This document shows, one piece after another, positions 52,408-61,028 of a stretch of DNA of 64,000 nucleotides; the stretch's first letter is position 1, and each line of letters begins with the position of its first letter. Origin of the DNA: Bacillus sp. ISL-34 (lineage in GTDB: Bacteria; Bacillota; Bacilli; Bacillales; DSM-1321); assembly GCF_018613325.1 (NCBI RefSeq), contig NZ_JAGGQJ010000002.1, positions 124,001-188,000 on the forward strand, given 5' to 3'. Under the pieces are notes generated by a model. That model was not told where the DNA came from, did not search any database, and was given only the letters and a program-made list of their open reading frames with translations. The position numbers were made by a program, and so were the translations under genes.

Positions 52408-53280
52408 TTATTCTTCCCGAATGACTAATAACACACCGATAAAAATTAATATTGTACCGATCCAGAAAGACAAGCCGATTTGTTCACCTAGTATTAACCA
52501 ACCTAAAAAAGTACCGACTATAGGCTGTAAAAAGAAAAATAATCCACCACTTGAAGCGGTAAGCATTTGCAGTCCGCGATTCCACAGTAAAAAGGCACAT
52601 GCTGTGGAAATAACGCCCAAGTATAAAAGGCCGCCCCATATGGATGGATGCATGATTGCTTGGAAATCGAGCTCATCCAATCGACTAATCGTAACAGGTG
52701 TTAAAAGGACAATTGCCACAAGCACTGCATAGGTCGTTATAACAATTTGTGAATATTGCCCAGGTACACGTTTAATTAGAACAGACATAAGTGCCCATGT
52801 TAATGCCGCAATAAGCAGCGATACGCCACCAAGTTGGTGAGATGAACCGATATGGGCATTTCCGACAATGATACCGACACCGATTGTCGCTAAAATAACA
52901 GAAATTGATTTTTTAAAAGTGATCTTTTCTTTTAAAATGATGCGTGCAAATATCACCATAAACGCAGGTGTTGTTGAAGTGATGATGGCTCCCATTTGCG
53001 CAGAAGAAAGTAGTGTACCAACTTCCTGGGTTACGATGGAAATTGTGTTTCCAACAAGTCCTATAATGAAAACCAAAAGCCAATCCCGTTTTTCGATCCG
53101 CCAAGATTGTTTTGTTATGAAACCAATTGTCAGCAATGCCAAAATCGCAATTACATATCGTAAAAATACTAATTCAAGTGGCGGAACAACGTCTACCACA
53201 ACTTTTACCACAACATACATCCCGCCCCAAATGCTAGCAGCGAGTGATAAATATAAAGAACCTAATATAGTGTTTTTCAT
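52408..53280 (-). CDS. EamA (DMT) family transporter
   Basis: 290 residues with ten hydrophobic helices in two EamA repeats (LAASIWGGMYVVVKVVVDVV near the start, and GLLYLGVISTACAFLLWNRG in the second). FFLQPIVGTFLGWLILGE is the typical end of repeat two. Family members export or import amino acids, purines or other metabolites; the substrate is unknown. CGGAGGGTACAAAA precedes the ATG. Monocistronic. Confidence 0.9.
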   Translation of the reverse strand: MKNTILGSLYLSLAASIWGGMYVVVKVVVDVVPPLELVFLRYVIAILALLTIGFITKQSWRIEKRDWLLVFIIGLVGNTISIVTQEVGTLLSSAQMGAIITSTTPAFMVIFARIILKEKITFKKSISVILATIGVGIIVGNAHIGSSHQLGGVSLLIAALTWALMSVLIKRVPGQYSQIVITTYAVLVAIVLLTPVTISRLDELDFQAIMHPSIWGGLLYLGVISTACAFLLWNRGLQMLTASSGGLFFFLQPIVGTFLGWLILGEQIGLSFWIGTILIFIGVLLVIREE

Positions 53281-53676
53281 TTTTGTACCCTCCGTTTTAA
53301 CTAAACATTCCAGTCCCTAACGGAGATGCAAGTTTTCTGCCGTTAAGGAAGAATAACTGCAGGTACATCATTTTCGAATAGTGGTGACCACATCATCAGC
53401 TCTCAGCTCACTTTCAAAAAATATTTATTTTCAATGATTTTAGTTAATTATAAAGCTATTCCGGGCTGCTACTAATCATTCGATTGAAAAATCAGTAAGT
53501 TATAACTCATACTCAATTTAAATATACAAGATTTTAGTTATTAATAAAATACCATTAAAAAACAGCTCCTAAGAAAAATTAAGAGGGTGGTTCATTCAAA
53601 TTTGCAATCTTACCATAAAATAAAAGCGAAAGATCATTCGTCAATCAAGGTAGTATACTAAAACTTAAAACACATG

Positions 53677-53718
53677 AAAAACCCCACCTGTTCCTATTAA
53701 CAACTGGTGGGGTTTCTA
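53677..53718. terminator. Bidirectional terminator-like hairpin
   Basis: AAAACCCCACC / GGTGGGGTTT with A and T tracts on either side; the nearest gene is more than 200 bases away. Confidence 0.55.
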
Positions 53719-53845
53719 TTTGGCTTAATGGATTCTAGTTGGAAAGAGGGATTTATAGGGAAGGGAAACAAATGGTACAGTAATAATAATGTTGGTTAAA
53801 TTGTCGTAACGGTAATGATGTAAGTGATAAAGCTGGAAAGAAAGC

Positions 53846-53893
53846 GTGGATTAGGATTGAAAGGCTCCCTTAAAGTGTTTAATCCTAATCCAC
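53846..53893. repeat. 13-bp perfect inverted repeat
   Basis: GTGGATTAGGATT and AATCCTAATCCAC around 22 bases, 40 bases after the end of a small minus-strand gene. It could be its terminator although no T run follows. Confidence 0.5.
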
Positions 53894-53931
53894 CGTTAAG
53901 TTAAATGTAGTGCATGACCTTTCCGTAAGCA

Positions 53932-54144
53932 TCACAATCCGTTATATTTTCTTTCAATTTTCCTGAACTCATCTGATAGTTCAAATAGGGTGTGTAATAC
54001 GGCTGTTTGAATATATAGATTCATATAATTATCATTGCTTTTCTTTTGAAAAGATAAATCATGTTTTTCATTAATTTTCCGAGTTATACATTCATTAATT
54101 TCGCTCCACATTTCTTTTGTTCCTTCTTTAATTTTAGTCTCCAT
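53932..54144 (-). CDS. 70-residue helical protein of unknown function
   Basis: Start chosen at the ATG at 54144, because AAAAGGAG lies 9 bases before it; an in-frame GTG 33 bases upstream has no site. Begins METKIKEGTKEMWSEINECI, is charged and entirely helical, and ends DEFRKIERKYNGL. No membrane segment, no recognised family. Confidence 0.6.
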   Translation of the reverse strand: METKIKEGTKEMWSEINECITRKINEKHDLSFQKKSNDNYMNLYIQTAVLHTLFELSDEFRKIERKYNGL

Positions 54145-54545
54145 AATCTCCCACTCCTTTTTTATTAGTTTATCCACTCTATTACATTCTTATACTTGTT
54201 TTTTGGCCAAGCTGGTTACTTTTTTATCTTAAAATTAATTTCTACTGTTCAAGTCATGATTCTTTGCGCAGGAAAAGGGAGAGAAGCGATTGTAGCAATT
54301 AATAACTACTAATGGGTGATGAATGCTCCTGCTTTTCGGGTTTGTTTTCAAACAGCAGGATACCCAAAGTGGGATTTCTAAGGAGTCACTATCGCATCTC
54401 ATATCTATAGTTTCTTTGTTTGGGCCATATTCTGGAGTGACGTATTGTATAAATGACAGGAGTTTGGAATAATTAGCATGATGATATAAAAATATAAAAA
54501 GCATGTTAAACCTTTATCGATTCAGTCCATGAATAGGAGATTGTT
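54145..54545. other. Region upstream of the Bce-type regulator
   Basis: About 400 bases with no convincing gene; a minus-strand 89-codon frame lacks a ribosome site. It presumably carries the promoter of the response regulator. Confidence 0.35.
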
Positions 54546-55220
54546 ATGTTTAAAATTATGATAATTGAAGATGATGAAAAGATTAGAAACATAGTGGCGG
54601 ATACCCTAACAAAGTGGAAATATGACGTTGTGGGGATTATGGAGTTTGACCACATTTTAGATGATTTTGAGAAATTCCAGCCTGATTTGGTACTATTGGA
54701 TATAAATTTGCCAACCTTCGATGGCTTTTATTGGTGTCAGCAGATCCGTGCAATCTCAAGTGTGCCCATACTGTTCCTTTCCTCTAGGAATCAAAACATG
54801 GATATCATCATGGCCATTAATATGGGAGGGGATGATTTTATCCAGAAGCCATTTGATTTAGATGTACTTGTAGCAAAAATCAGTGCATTGCTACGCAGGA
54901 ACTATACTTATCAAAATGGACATAACTTAAAATTAACGCACCGGAACTTGTCATTGCATGTAACAAACTCAACTATCGAATTTGAGGAACAGACCATTGA
55001 ACTTTCACGTAATGAGTTCATCATAATGCAATTGATGATGCGCAAAATCGGGAAAATTGTTTCAAGAGATGACTTGATGCAAGCTCTTTGGAATGATGAA
55101 CAATTTGTCGATGACAATACACTGACTGTTAATGTAAATCGATTAAGGCGTAAGATCTCTGGAATTGGATTAGAAGACTTTATTGTGACACGTAAAGGAA
55201 TGGGGTATCTGATCGAATGA
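54546..55220 (+). CDS. OmpR-family response regulator, BceR-like
   Basis: 224 residues. The receiver has IMIIEDDEKIRNIV and the phosphorylated Asp in LVLLDINLPTFDGFYWCQQI, the W-C-Q-x-I pattern of the BceR subgroup. The winged helix ends LTVNVNRLRRKISGIG and TRKGMGYLIE. It overlaps the kinase by four bases. In Firmicutes this type activates a cognate ABC transporter against bacitracin, lantibiotics or related peptides; the transporter genes are convergent at 56238-58945. Confidence 0.92.
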   Translation: MFKIMIIEDDEKIRNIVADTLTKWKYDVVGIMEFDHILDDFEKFQPDLVLLDINLPTFDGFYWCQQIRAISSVPILFLSSRNQNMDIIMAINMGGDDFIQKPFDLDVLVAKISALLRRNYTYQNGHNLKLTHRNLSLHVTNSTIEFEEQTIELSRNEFIIMQLMMRKIGKIVSRDDLMQALWNDEQFVDDNTLTVNVNRLRRKISGIGLEDFIVTRKGMGYLIE

Positions 55221-56215
55221 GGTTCATACAATTTTTAAAACATGAGAAGCCTTATATCTTTTTAATGGTTTTTGTCTTTTGTATGGTTTCTGCCGTTTAT
55301 CACACTGACCCCAATATGACATGGAACTGGAACACTTTTCTATATGCTGGTGTATTGACTCTTTTCGTATTGATTTTTTTCTTTTTGTACCGGTATCAGC
55401 AGAATGTACGCGCGATCCGAGCCATGGGCGACGAAGATCATGAGAACCTTTCTTTAGAGGCAGCCTCGTTACAGCAGTTGATTGAAGAGAAGGAAAGGGA
55501 ACAAATAAGGTCACTTAATCTGATTCATGAGAAACAAAACGAGTATTACGATTTTATTGTATCGTGGTTTCATGAAATCAAAACACCCATCTCAGTGCTG
55601 CGATTGATGCAGCAGACAGAGATCGATGCCAAAAGCTTTCATGATGAGCTATCTAGGATAGAGCATTATGTGGATCAAGCACTTTATTATGCAAAGTTGG
55701 ATAACTTCAATCAAGACTATGACATCAAGAATTGTGATTTGGACCTATTGCTGAAAGAGGTCATAAAAACTCATTCCAAAACATTTATTTCCAAGAAAAT
55801 CCGCCTGCAGTTACAGATAGAAACAACCACCATCCAAAGTGACCCCAAGTGGCTGCAATTTATCCTGAATCAATTAATTTCAAATTGCTTGAAGTATACG
55901 AAAGAAGAAGGAGAAATAAAGATTGAGACAGGTTCCGATTTAAAAGAAAAGCAGCTGATTATTAGAGATAATGGAATTGGTATAGAAAAAACGGATTTAC
56001 CACGGATATTCAATAGGGGGTTTACAGGATCCAACGGGCGTACCTACACAAAATCGACAGGGATGGGGTTATATTTAGCACAGCAGTTATCCAATAAACT
56101 TGGTCACTATATCACATGCACCTCTGAAACAGGTTTGTATACCGAATTTGTCATGCACTTTCCTAAAAATGTCGATCCCTATTTCATTATGCAAAAAAAC
56201 GCAATGAGACCTTGA
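55217..56215 (+). CDS. Intramembrane-sensing histidine kinase, BceS-like
   Basis: 332 residues. It has two transmembrane helices (about 13-31 and 38-58) with almost no extracytoplasmic loop, no HAMP domain, and an H-box FHEIKTPISVLRLM with F-H-E-I-K-T-P as in BceS. The ATP site is NQLISNCLKYTKEEGEIKIE, IIRDNGIGIEKTDLPRIFNR and GMGLYLAQQLSNKLGHYI. Such kinases do not sense the drug alone but read the transport activity of their BceAB partner. The terminator overlaps the 3' end of the gene. Confidence 0.93.
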   Translation: MRFIQFLKHEKPYIFLMVFVFCMVSAVYHTDPNMTWNWNTFLYAGVLTLFVLIFFFLYRYQQNVRAIRAMGDEDHENLSLEAASLQQLIEEKEREQIRSLNLIHEKQNEYYDFIVSWFHEIKTPISVLRLMQQTEIDAKSFHDELSRIEHYVDQALYYAKLDNFNQDYDIKNCDLDLLLKEVIKTHSKTFISKKIRLQLQIETTTIQSDPKWLQFILNQLISNCLKYTKEEGEIKIETGSDLKEKQLIIRDNGIGIEKTDLPRIFNRGFTGSNGRTYTKSTGMGLYLAQQLSNKLGHYITCTSETGLYTEFVMHFPKNVDPYFIMQKNAMRP

Positions 56216-56236
56216 TGAAGTCCATTGCGTTTTTTA
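56193..56236. terminator. Shared terminator of convergent kinase and permease genes
   Basis: AAAAAACGCAATG / CATTGCGTTTTTT. It overlaps the last codons of the kinase gene and stops just before the permease stop codon. Confidence 0.85.
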
Positions 56237-56237
56237 A

Positions 56238-58202
56238 TTAATATTTCTGATTTACGATTTTGTAGTAGAGATTCGCAGAAGACAGATAAAACAATACATA
56301 AATCACGAAGTACATAGCAAAGATGCACCAGAGCATCGAAGTAAGCTGCGGAAAATCTTGTACAGAATCCAGGATATAGTATTTTAAAATGAGCCAGCTA
56401 TGCAGAATGCCTAAAACTAGCGGAGGGAAGAAAACAAAGAGAAGTTGTTTACGAATCACGCTTTTCAATTCACGGTCTGCGGTCCCTATCTTTCGCAGAA
56501 TGGAATACTGTCTCTGTTCTTCCGTTGCTTCCCGCAATTGTTTAAAGTAAATAACGCTAGCCAATGCAAACAGTGCAATGACAGCCAGGAAAGCAGCTGC
56601 AAATAACATTAAAGATGAACCTTCTATTTGCTTTGAATACACATCAGCAAATGAAGAATAGTAAGTGTCGGGCTTCTTCGTAACAATGGCATGTATATCA
56701 CTTGATAAGGATTCAGCCTGCTTCTCATTTTCGATTTCATAAATTTCAAAAGGGATCGTTTTGGCTTTGCTTTTTAAGTTTTGATAAGCCTCATCTGAAA
56801 TGATCAGGACTGCGGGCTTTAATAACATGGATTGAACAGGGTCGCTGGCCCAGCCTAATAATGCGTAATCTTTCTTCTCTATTAGTTTTAGAGTGATATC
56901 TTCATTTACACTCACTTTAAAACTTGGAAACTGACCGGAGGGGAAGGATTTTGGGGAATCCATTCCTTGTGACAGAGTTACAGCTTCCATATCTTCTAAA
57001 TGGATTTCCTCCTGATTTCCACGCAATGAGATGATTTCGTTATATGATTTTTCTGGAAAAAGGAAAACATCCTTTGTAAAATACTCAGGGTTCTCAAAAG
57101 CAAGGTCCATGTTTGTAGTTGGCTTTCCTACTATAGCTTCCAAAGTTTTGTGATACTCTATTGAGTGGCCGGAATTTTCTATTTTAGCGTCAATTTTCTC
57201 GTTTGTTTCATCATCCAATGACTGAAACGCAATATCATTCGGTAAATTCCTGCCGACAGCTTCAAACTGGACAGCATAATTGATCGAAACGAATCCAATC
57301 AAGAAAATAATGGTCGCACTGAACAAAGAGATGAAGGTAAGGTTTAACGTATTCGACCTTATTTGGAAGCGCAATGACGAGATCCACAATACCCGATTGC
57401 CTTCATGGAAATTATGCTTCTGGCGGATCTTTTGCAGCAGCCAGCCGGAGAACTGGCGGAAGAACAAATACGTTCCGCCGATCATGCCGACTGTGACAGC
57501 AATCATGGCAAAAGTTGCGTGTTCTTGCCATATGCTTGATTCTTTGCCCCGGCTTATCAGAACGAATTCCGTTGCTAATAACACTAACGAAAAAGCTGCC
57601 ATAATGAACGAAGAAGGTATCGGTTTTTCCATTTTTTCTTTGGCATGAAACAACTCCACAAGCTGTACGCGACTGATCATGAAGAAACTTTGGATACTTG
57701 CGATGATCGCTAACAAGAGAAACAGGATGATTGTCGAGCCGATCGCTTGATAAGGAAAATTTAGCGTAATGACATTGTCGTATTGCATTAAGTTCATTAA
57801 TGCCATGCCGAAAAACTTGGACAGTAGACCGCCAAGAAGTATTCCAATTACAAGCGAGAATGATCCAATGAGCAAATTTTCAACGAAAACCATTCGTGTA
57901 ATCTGGCTTTCTTTCATACCTAGAAGCAAATAGAGTCCAAATTCCTTTTTTCTTTGCTTCATAAAGAAAGAGTTAGCATAAAGAATAAAGAAAATGATAA
58001 AGAGGAAGATGACCACCGAGGCAATCGACACCCCCGTTTGAAAACTCTCCTTATTATTGAGTACATCCAATATATCCTGGTTATACATCAGTGATGAGAA
58101 GGTGAAATGGACCATCACACCTGTAATCATGGCAAATAGATAAATCGTATAAACACGGAAATTACGCTGAACGTTCCGGAACGTTATATTCAGTAAGTTC
58201 AC
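56238..58202 (-). CDS. BceB-type ABC transporter permease
   Basis: 654 residues and about ten transmembrane helices. An FtsX-like pattern is present (FFMKQRKKEFGLYLLLGMKE near residue 83), and a large extracytoplasmic domain of about 210 residues lies between helices 7 and 8 (about residues 310-520), the drug-sensing loop of the family. It overlaps the ATPase gene by four bases (ATGA). It forms a detoxification and sensing complex with the ATPase and the BceS-like kinase, probably freeing lipid II cycle intermediates from peptide antibiotics. Confidence 0.93.
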   Translation of the reverse strand: MNLLNITFRNVQRNFRVYTIYLFAMITGVMVHFTFSSLMYNQDILDVLNNKESFQTGVSIASVVIFLFIIFFILYANSFFMKQRKKEFGLYLLLGMKESQITRMVFVENLLIGSFSLVIGILLGGLLSKFFGMALMNLMQYDNVITLNFPYQAIGSTIILFLLLAIIASIQSFFMISRVQLVELFHAKEKMEKPIPSSFIMAAFSLVLLATEFVLISRGKESSIWQEHATFAMIAVTVGMIGGTYLFFRQFSGWLLQKIRQKHNFHEGNRVLWISSLRFQIRSNTLNLTFISLFSATIIFLIGFVSINYAVQFEAVGRNLPNDIAFQSLDDETNEKIDAKIENSGHSIEYHKTLEAIVGKPTTNMDLAFENPEYFTKDVFLFPEKSYNEIISLRGNQEEIHLEDMEAVTLSQGMDSPKSFPSGQFPSFKVSVNEDITLKLIEKKDYALLGWASDPVQSMLLKPAVLIISDEAYQNLKSKAKTIPFEIYEIENEKQAESLSSDIHAIVTKKPDTYYSSFADVYSKQIEGSSLMLFAAAFLAVIALFALASVIYFKQLREATEEQRQYSILRKIGTADRELKSVIRKQLLFVFFPPLVLGILHSWLILKYYILDSVQDFPQLTSMLWCIFAMYFVIYVLFYLSSANLYYKIVNQKY

Positions 58203-58945
58203 CTTTGATTCCCTCCCATGGCACTCTGGATGTGAAGGATTCGATTAAAGAAGTCACTTTGACTTTGGTCGCCTTTATAAAGCTCGTTTACGATTCCTCC
58301 ATCTCGCAAGAAGATAACTCGTTTACAGAAGCTTGCTGCATAGGAGTCGTGTGTAATCATAAGAATAGTCGTTTGGAACGTTTCATTCAAGCTCGATAAC
58401 TGTTCCAATAATTGTGTTGCTGATCTGGAATCAAGAGCGCCTGTAGGTTCATCTGCAAAGACAATCGCAGGGTTTGTAATAATGGCGCGCGCAGATGAGG
58501 CCCGTTGTTTTTGACCACCTGAAACTTCTGTAGGGTATTTATCCTGAATTTCTTCTATGTTCAATGCCTGAATGACTGGTCTCAGCCGTCTTTCCATCTC
58601 ATCCGTTGAAAATTTCCTTAATGAAAGGGGCAGAAGAATGTTCTCTTTAATCGTTAAAGTATCAAGCAAGTTGTAATCTTGAAAGATGAACCCCATTCGT
58701 TCTTGGCGAAATGTACGCAATGCTTTTTTGTTTAAATCCAACAGGGCCTGCTCTTCAAGCCAGACCTCCCCGCCAGAAAATTTATCAATTGTCGATAGCA
58801 CATTCATCAGTGTTGTTTTTCCTGAACCGGAAGGCCCCATAATAGCCGTAAATTCACCCGAAGTAATGGTCAGGTCAATATTTTTTAAAACCTGTGCATT
58901 TCCATAGGATTTAGATAGGTTTTTAGTTTGTAATACTTTTTTCAA
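58199..58945 (-). CDS. BceA-type ABC transporter ATPase
   Basis: 248 residues. The TTG at 58945 follows GAGGAGGAGATTTACG with proper spacing, whereas an upstream frame from 58984 contains this site. Walker A is IMGPSGSGKTTLMNVLSTID, the Q-loop is GFIFQDYNLLDTLTIKENIL, the signature is EVSGGQKQRASSARAI and Walker B is AIVFADEPTGALDS. It energises the BceB-type permease. A TNACA-N4-TGTAA motif is 76 bases upstream. The full complement of catalytic residues is present. Confidence 0.94.
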   Translation of the reverse strand: MKKVLQTKNLSKSYGNAQVLKNIDLTITSGEFTAIMGPSGSGKTTLMNVLSTIDKFSGGEVWLEEQALLDLNKKALRTFRQERMGFIFQDYNLLDTLTIKENILLPLSLRKFSTDEMERRLRPVIQALNIEEIQDKYPTEVSGGQKQRASSARAIITNPAIVFADEPTGALDSRSATQLLEQLSSLNETFQTTILMITHDSYAASFCKRVIFLRDGGIVNELYKGDQSQSDFFNRILHIQSAMGGNQR

Positions 58946-59020
58946 CGTAAATCTCCTCCTCATGTTACATACTATAAAATTCATCCTTTTTTCCCACCAT
59001 AGATGTAACAGGAAGTAAGA

Positions 59021-59034
59021 TTACAATTTTGTCA
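59021..59034 (-). promoter_or_regulatory. BceR-type binding site upstream of the ABC transporter
   Basis: On the minus strand TGACA-AAAT-TGTAA fits the known Bce-type motif TNACA-N4-TGTAA. It lies 76 bases before the ATPase start, in the position expected for activation by the regulator encoded at 54546. Confidence 0.65.
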
Positions 59035-59354
59035 CATTGCAATTTGAATATAAAAAAAATCAGAGAACAGTAAATGCAATAATTGGAATTCCCTAAATCA
59101 ATTATGCATATTCAGCAGCTTGGTAGCAACAAGTTGAATATAACCGAGTCCTTCTTCAGTGAAAGGGAGCGATTAATGACAATCATTTTCTAATGAACTA
59201 ACGGGTTCTTCACTTCATTATGGGAGGTTGCTTTGGAAGGATAGTTATAGTGAACATAGGTGGGGGGGCAGCTTAATAAAGGGATTTGGATGAAAGAGAT
59301 TGGAATAAAAAAGAAATTAATACTTCTATAAAATTACAAATTAGGAGTGTATAT
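59035..59354. other. Intergenic region between Bce transporter and truncated hemoglobin
   Basis: 320 bases. A short minus-strand open stretch (59165-59095, TEEGLGYIQLVATKLLNMHN) looks like the end of a protein but has no start; possibly a gene fragment. Otherwise nothing recognisable. Confidence 0.3.
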
Positions 59355-59701
59355 ATGGAACAAACACTTTATGAAAAAGTTGGCGGAGAAGAAGCGATAG
59401 CAAAAATTGTGGACTATTTTTACTCCGAGTCGGTCCTTAAGGATGATACAGTCAATCATTTTTTTGAAAAAACCGATATGGAAAAACAACACCGTCATCA
59501 AACAAAATTCATTAGTTTTGCATTAGGTGGTCCAAAACAATATTCTGGACAATCCATGGCAAAAGCTCACCAAGGATTGAATCTGCAACCAGCCCATTTT
59601 AATGCCATTGTAAAACATCTCACTTTGGAGTGAACCAATCTGACATAGATACAGCTTTAACTAAAGTTGCTACACTAAAAGATGATATTTTGTATAAATA
59701 A
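59355..59701 (+). pseudogene. Group 1 truncated hemoglobin, frameshifted near the C-terminus
   Basis: From the ATG after TTAGGAGTGTATAT the frame reads MEQTLYEKVGGEEAIAKIVD and ends prematurely at KHLTLE*. Shifting frame at about 59617 gives HFGVNQSDIDTALTKVATLK then DDILYK*, the typical end of group 1 truncated hemoglobins. The heme-ligand region KQHRHQTKFISFALGGP and KAHQGLNLQPAHF are intact. A loss of one (or 3n+1) bases is the simplest explanation. The shortened product lacks the last helix, so heme binding may be impaired. These proteins bind oxygen or nitric oxide. Confidence 0.82.
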
Positions 59702-59724
59702 TTGTTATTGAGTTAACAGGTGCT

Positions 59725-59759
59725 TTGCTTCAGGAGCTGACTAGCTGCTCCTGAAGCAA
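59725..59759. terminator. Hairpin after the hemoglobin remnant
   Basis: TTGCTTCAGGAGC-tgactagct-GCTCCTGAAGCAA is a perfect 13-bp stem; no T tract follows on either strand, so termination is unproven. Confidence 0.45.
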
Positions 59760-59826
59760 CCAAATTAATAGTAATAATATTTTATGAATTAGAAAAAAAT
59801 AGTGTTTAAGAAAGGAGGGATTGCGA

Positions 59827-60216
59827 ATGTCTGTGAAAAAGTGGGTAACAAGATTGGTCGTTGTGCTTGCAATGGTTTTAGTTGTGACAACAGTAGGCTC
59901 ACTCGGCGTATTTGCCGAATCCGGTGTTGTAACACAGCCTACGGAGACGAGGAAATCGATTGAGGTCGAATTGAACGATGATTTCTTTAATCCGAAAGTC
60001 ATTACTATTCCGAATGGAACAGCCACAACGTTGATATTGAAAAACAAAGGCAGTAAAGAGCACACCTTCACACTGGAAAAGCTCGGAATTGACGTTGAGG
60101 TCCAACCAGGTGAAGAAAAAAACATTGACGTGAATCCGAAACAGCCCGGTACATATGAACTGATATGCCGGTACCATTTCCAGGAAGGAATGGTTGGGAA
60201 AGTAATAGTCGAATAA
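59827..60216 (+). CDS. Secreted cupredoxin-domain protein
   Basis: 129 residues from MSVKKWVTRLVVVLAMVLVV; this ATG is 8 bases after AAAGGAGGG. The signal peptide ends near VFAES. A cupredoxin fold follows (IEVELNDDFFNPKVITIPNG), with copper-ligand candidates His in SKEHTFTL, Cys in ELICRYHFQEGMVG, His two residues on, and Met in the same motif. It would be a small extracytoplasmic blue-copper or electron-transfer protein. No oxidase or copper gene is adjacent. Monocistronic with its own terminator. Confidence 0.85.
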   Translation: MSVKKWVTRLVVVLAMVLVVTTVGSLGVFAESGVVTQPTETRKSIEVELNDDFFNPKVITIPNGTATTLILKNKGSKEHTFTLEKLGIDVEVQPGEEKNIDVNPKQPGTYELICRYHFQEGMVGKVIVE

Positions 60217-60220
60217 GAGG

Positions 60221-60246
60221 CAGGGCCAAAAGGCCTTGTTTTTTTA
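60221..60246 (+). terminator. Terminator of the cupredoxin gene
   Basis: CAGGGCC-aaaa-GGCCTTG followed by seven T residues. Confidence 0.85.
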
Positions 60247-60393
60247 ATAGGCGATTAAGTTTTAGAGAGATTTTTTATTAAGCTTATTTTACATTCACAG
60301 GATAATGATGTTTGGATTATTAATTGTTCCACCTCTAATGAATGGTAATATAATGTATCGTAACGTATAAACCATTTAGAATGAGGTGGAAAG

Positions 60394-60948
60394 ATGTACT
60401 TTTTTAAACCTATTTCTGATGAGGTTCGTTTATCTCAAATAATATTCAATAAACATAAAAAAACGATGAAGCTCATTTTAGGGTCTATTTTTGCCTGTAT
60501 TGCTGCCATTCTGCAGGCAGCTGCTGGCATTTTTCCAGGTATCGGATATTTTATAAGTCCGCTGGCCACTGCACCTATTCTGTTATGTTCCATGTTTTCC
60601 ATTCCATTTGGAGTAATGTCCTACTTTCTGACCATTATGTTGTTATTCATCCTACAGCCAACTGAACTGATTGTATTTCCTTTTACAACAGGATTGTTAG
60701 GACTTGGCATAGGGGCATCTTTTTACTTTTTTAGGAAGAGATTAAGTGTTATTGCTACTGGAGCAATTCTTTTAATGTTAGGAATTATGGTTCTAATATT
60801 TATTTTTCACTTTCCAGTTTTAGGTCCAGCCGTCTCTGTTTCCTTTTCATTTCTTACAACAGGCTTTTTATTTGCTTTCATTTATAGCTGGTTATGGGTT
60901 GAAATTGCTTTAATCATTTTTAAAAGATTAAAAATGATTATAATTTAG
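60394..60948 (+). CDS. Multi-pass membrane protein of unknown function
   Basis: 184 residues with about six hydrophobic segments (LILGSIFACIAAILQAAAGI, PLATAPILLCSMFSIPFGVM, TTGLLGLGIGASFYFF and others) after a basic N-terminus. The arrangement looks like a small substrate-binding membrane subunit of ECF type, but I cannot assign a family. GAGGTGGAAAG precedes the ATG. It stands alone between the cupredoxin and the minus-strand dehydrogenase. Confidence 0.7.
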   Translation: MYFFKPISDEVRLSQIIFNKHKKTMKLILGSIFACIAAILQAAAGIFPGIGYFISPLATAPILLCSMFSIPFGVMSYFLTIMLLFILQPTELIVFPFTTGLLGLGIGASFYFFRKRLSVIATGAILLMLGIMVLIFIFHFPVLGPAVSVSFSFLTTGFLFAFIYSWLWVEIALIIFKRLKMIII

Positions 60949-61028
60949 TGATTCTCCATCACTTGGTTTTAATCTCGATTCATTAAAGCCATGTAAGTCC
61001 AAATTAAGTAGAATTTTATAGTTTAGAT

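Larger units (their letters stand above)
53281..53931. other. Non-coding region with two inverted repeats
   Basis: 650 bases, very AT-rich. Holds a terminator-like hairpin at 53677-53718 and a second perfect 13-bp inverted repeat at 53846-53893 (GTGGATTAGGATT / AATCCTAATCCAC, 22-base loop, no T run). No gene recognised. Confidence 0.4.

Noticed and set aside
58946-58984. ATG at 58984 as start of the Bce-type ATPase
   Set aside because: The 13-residue extension covers GAGGAGGAG, which is correctly placed for the TTG at 58945.
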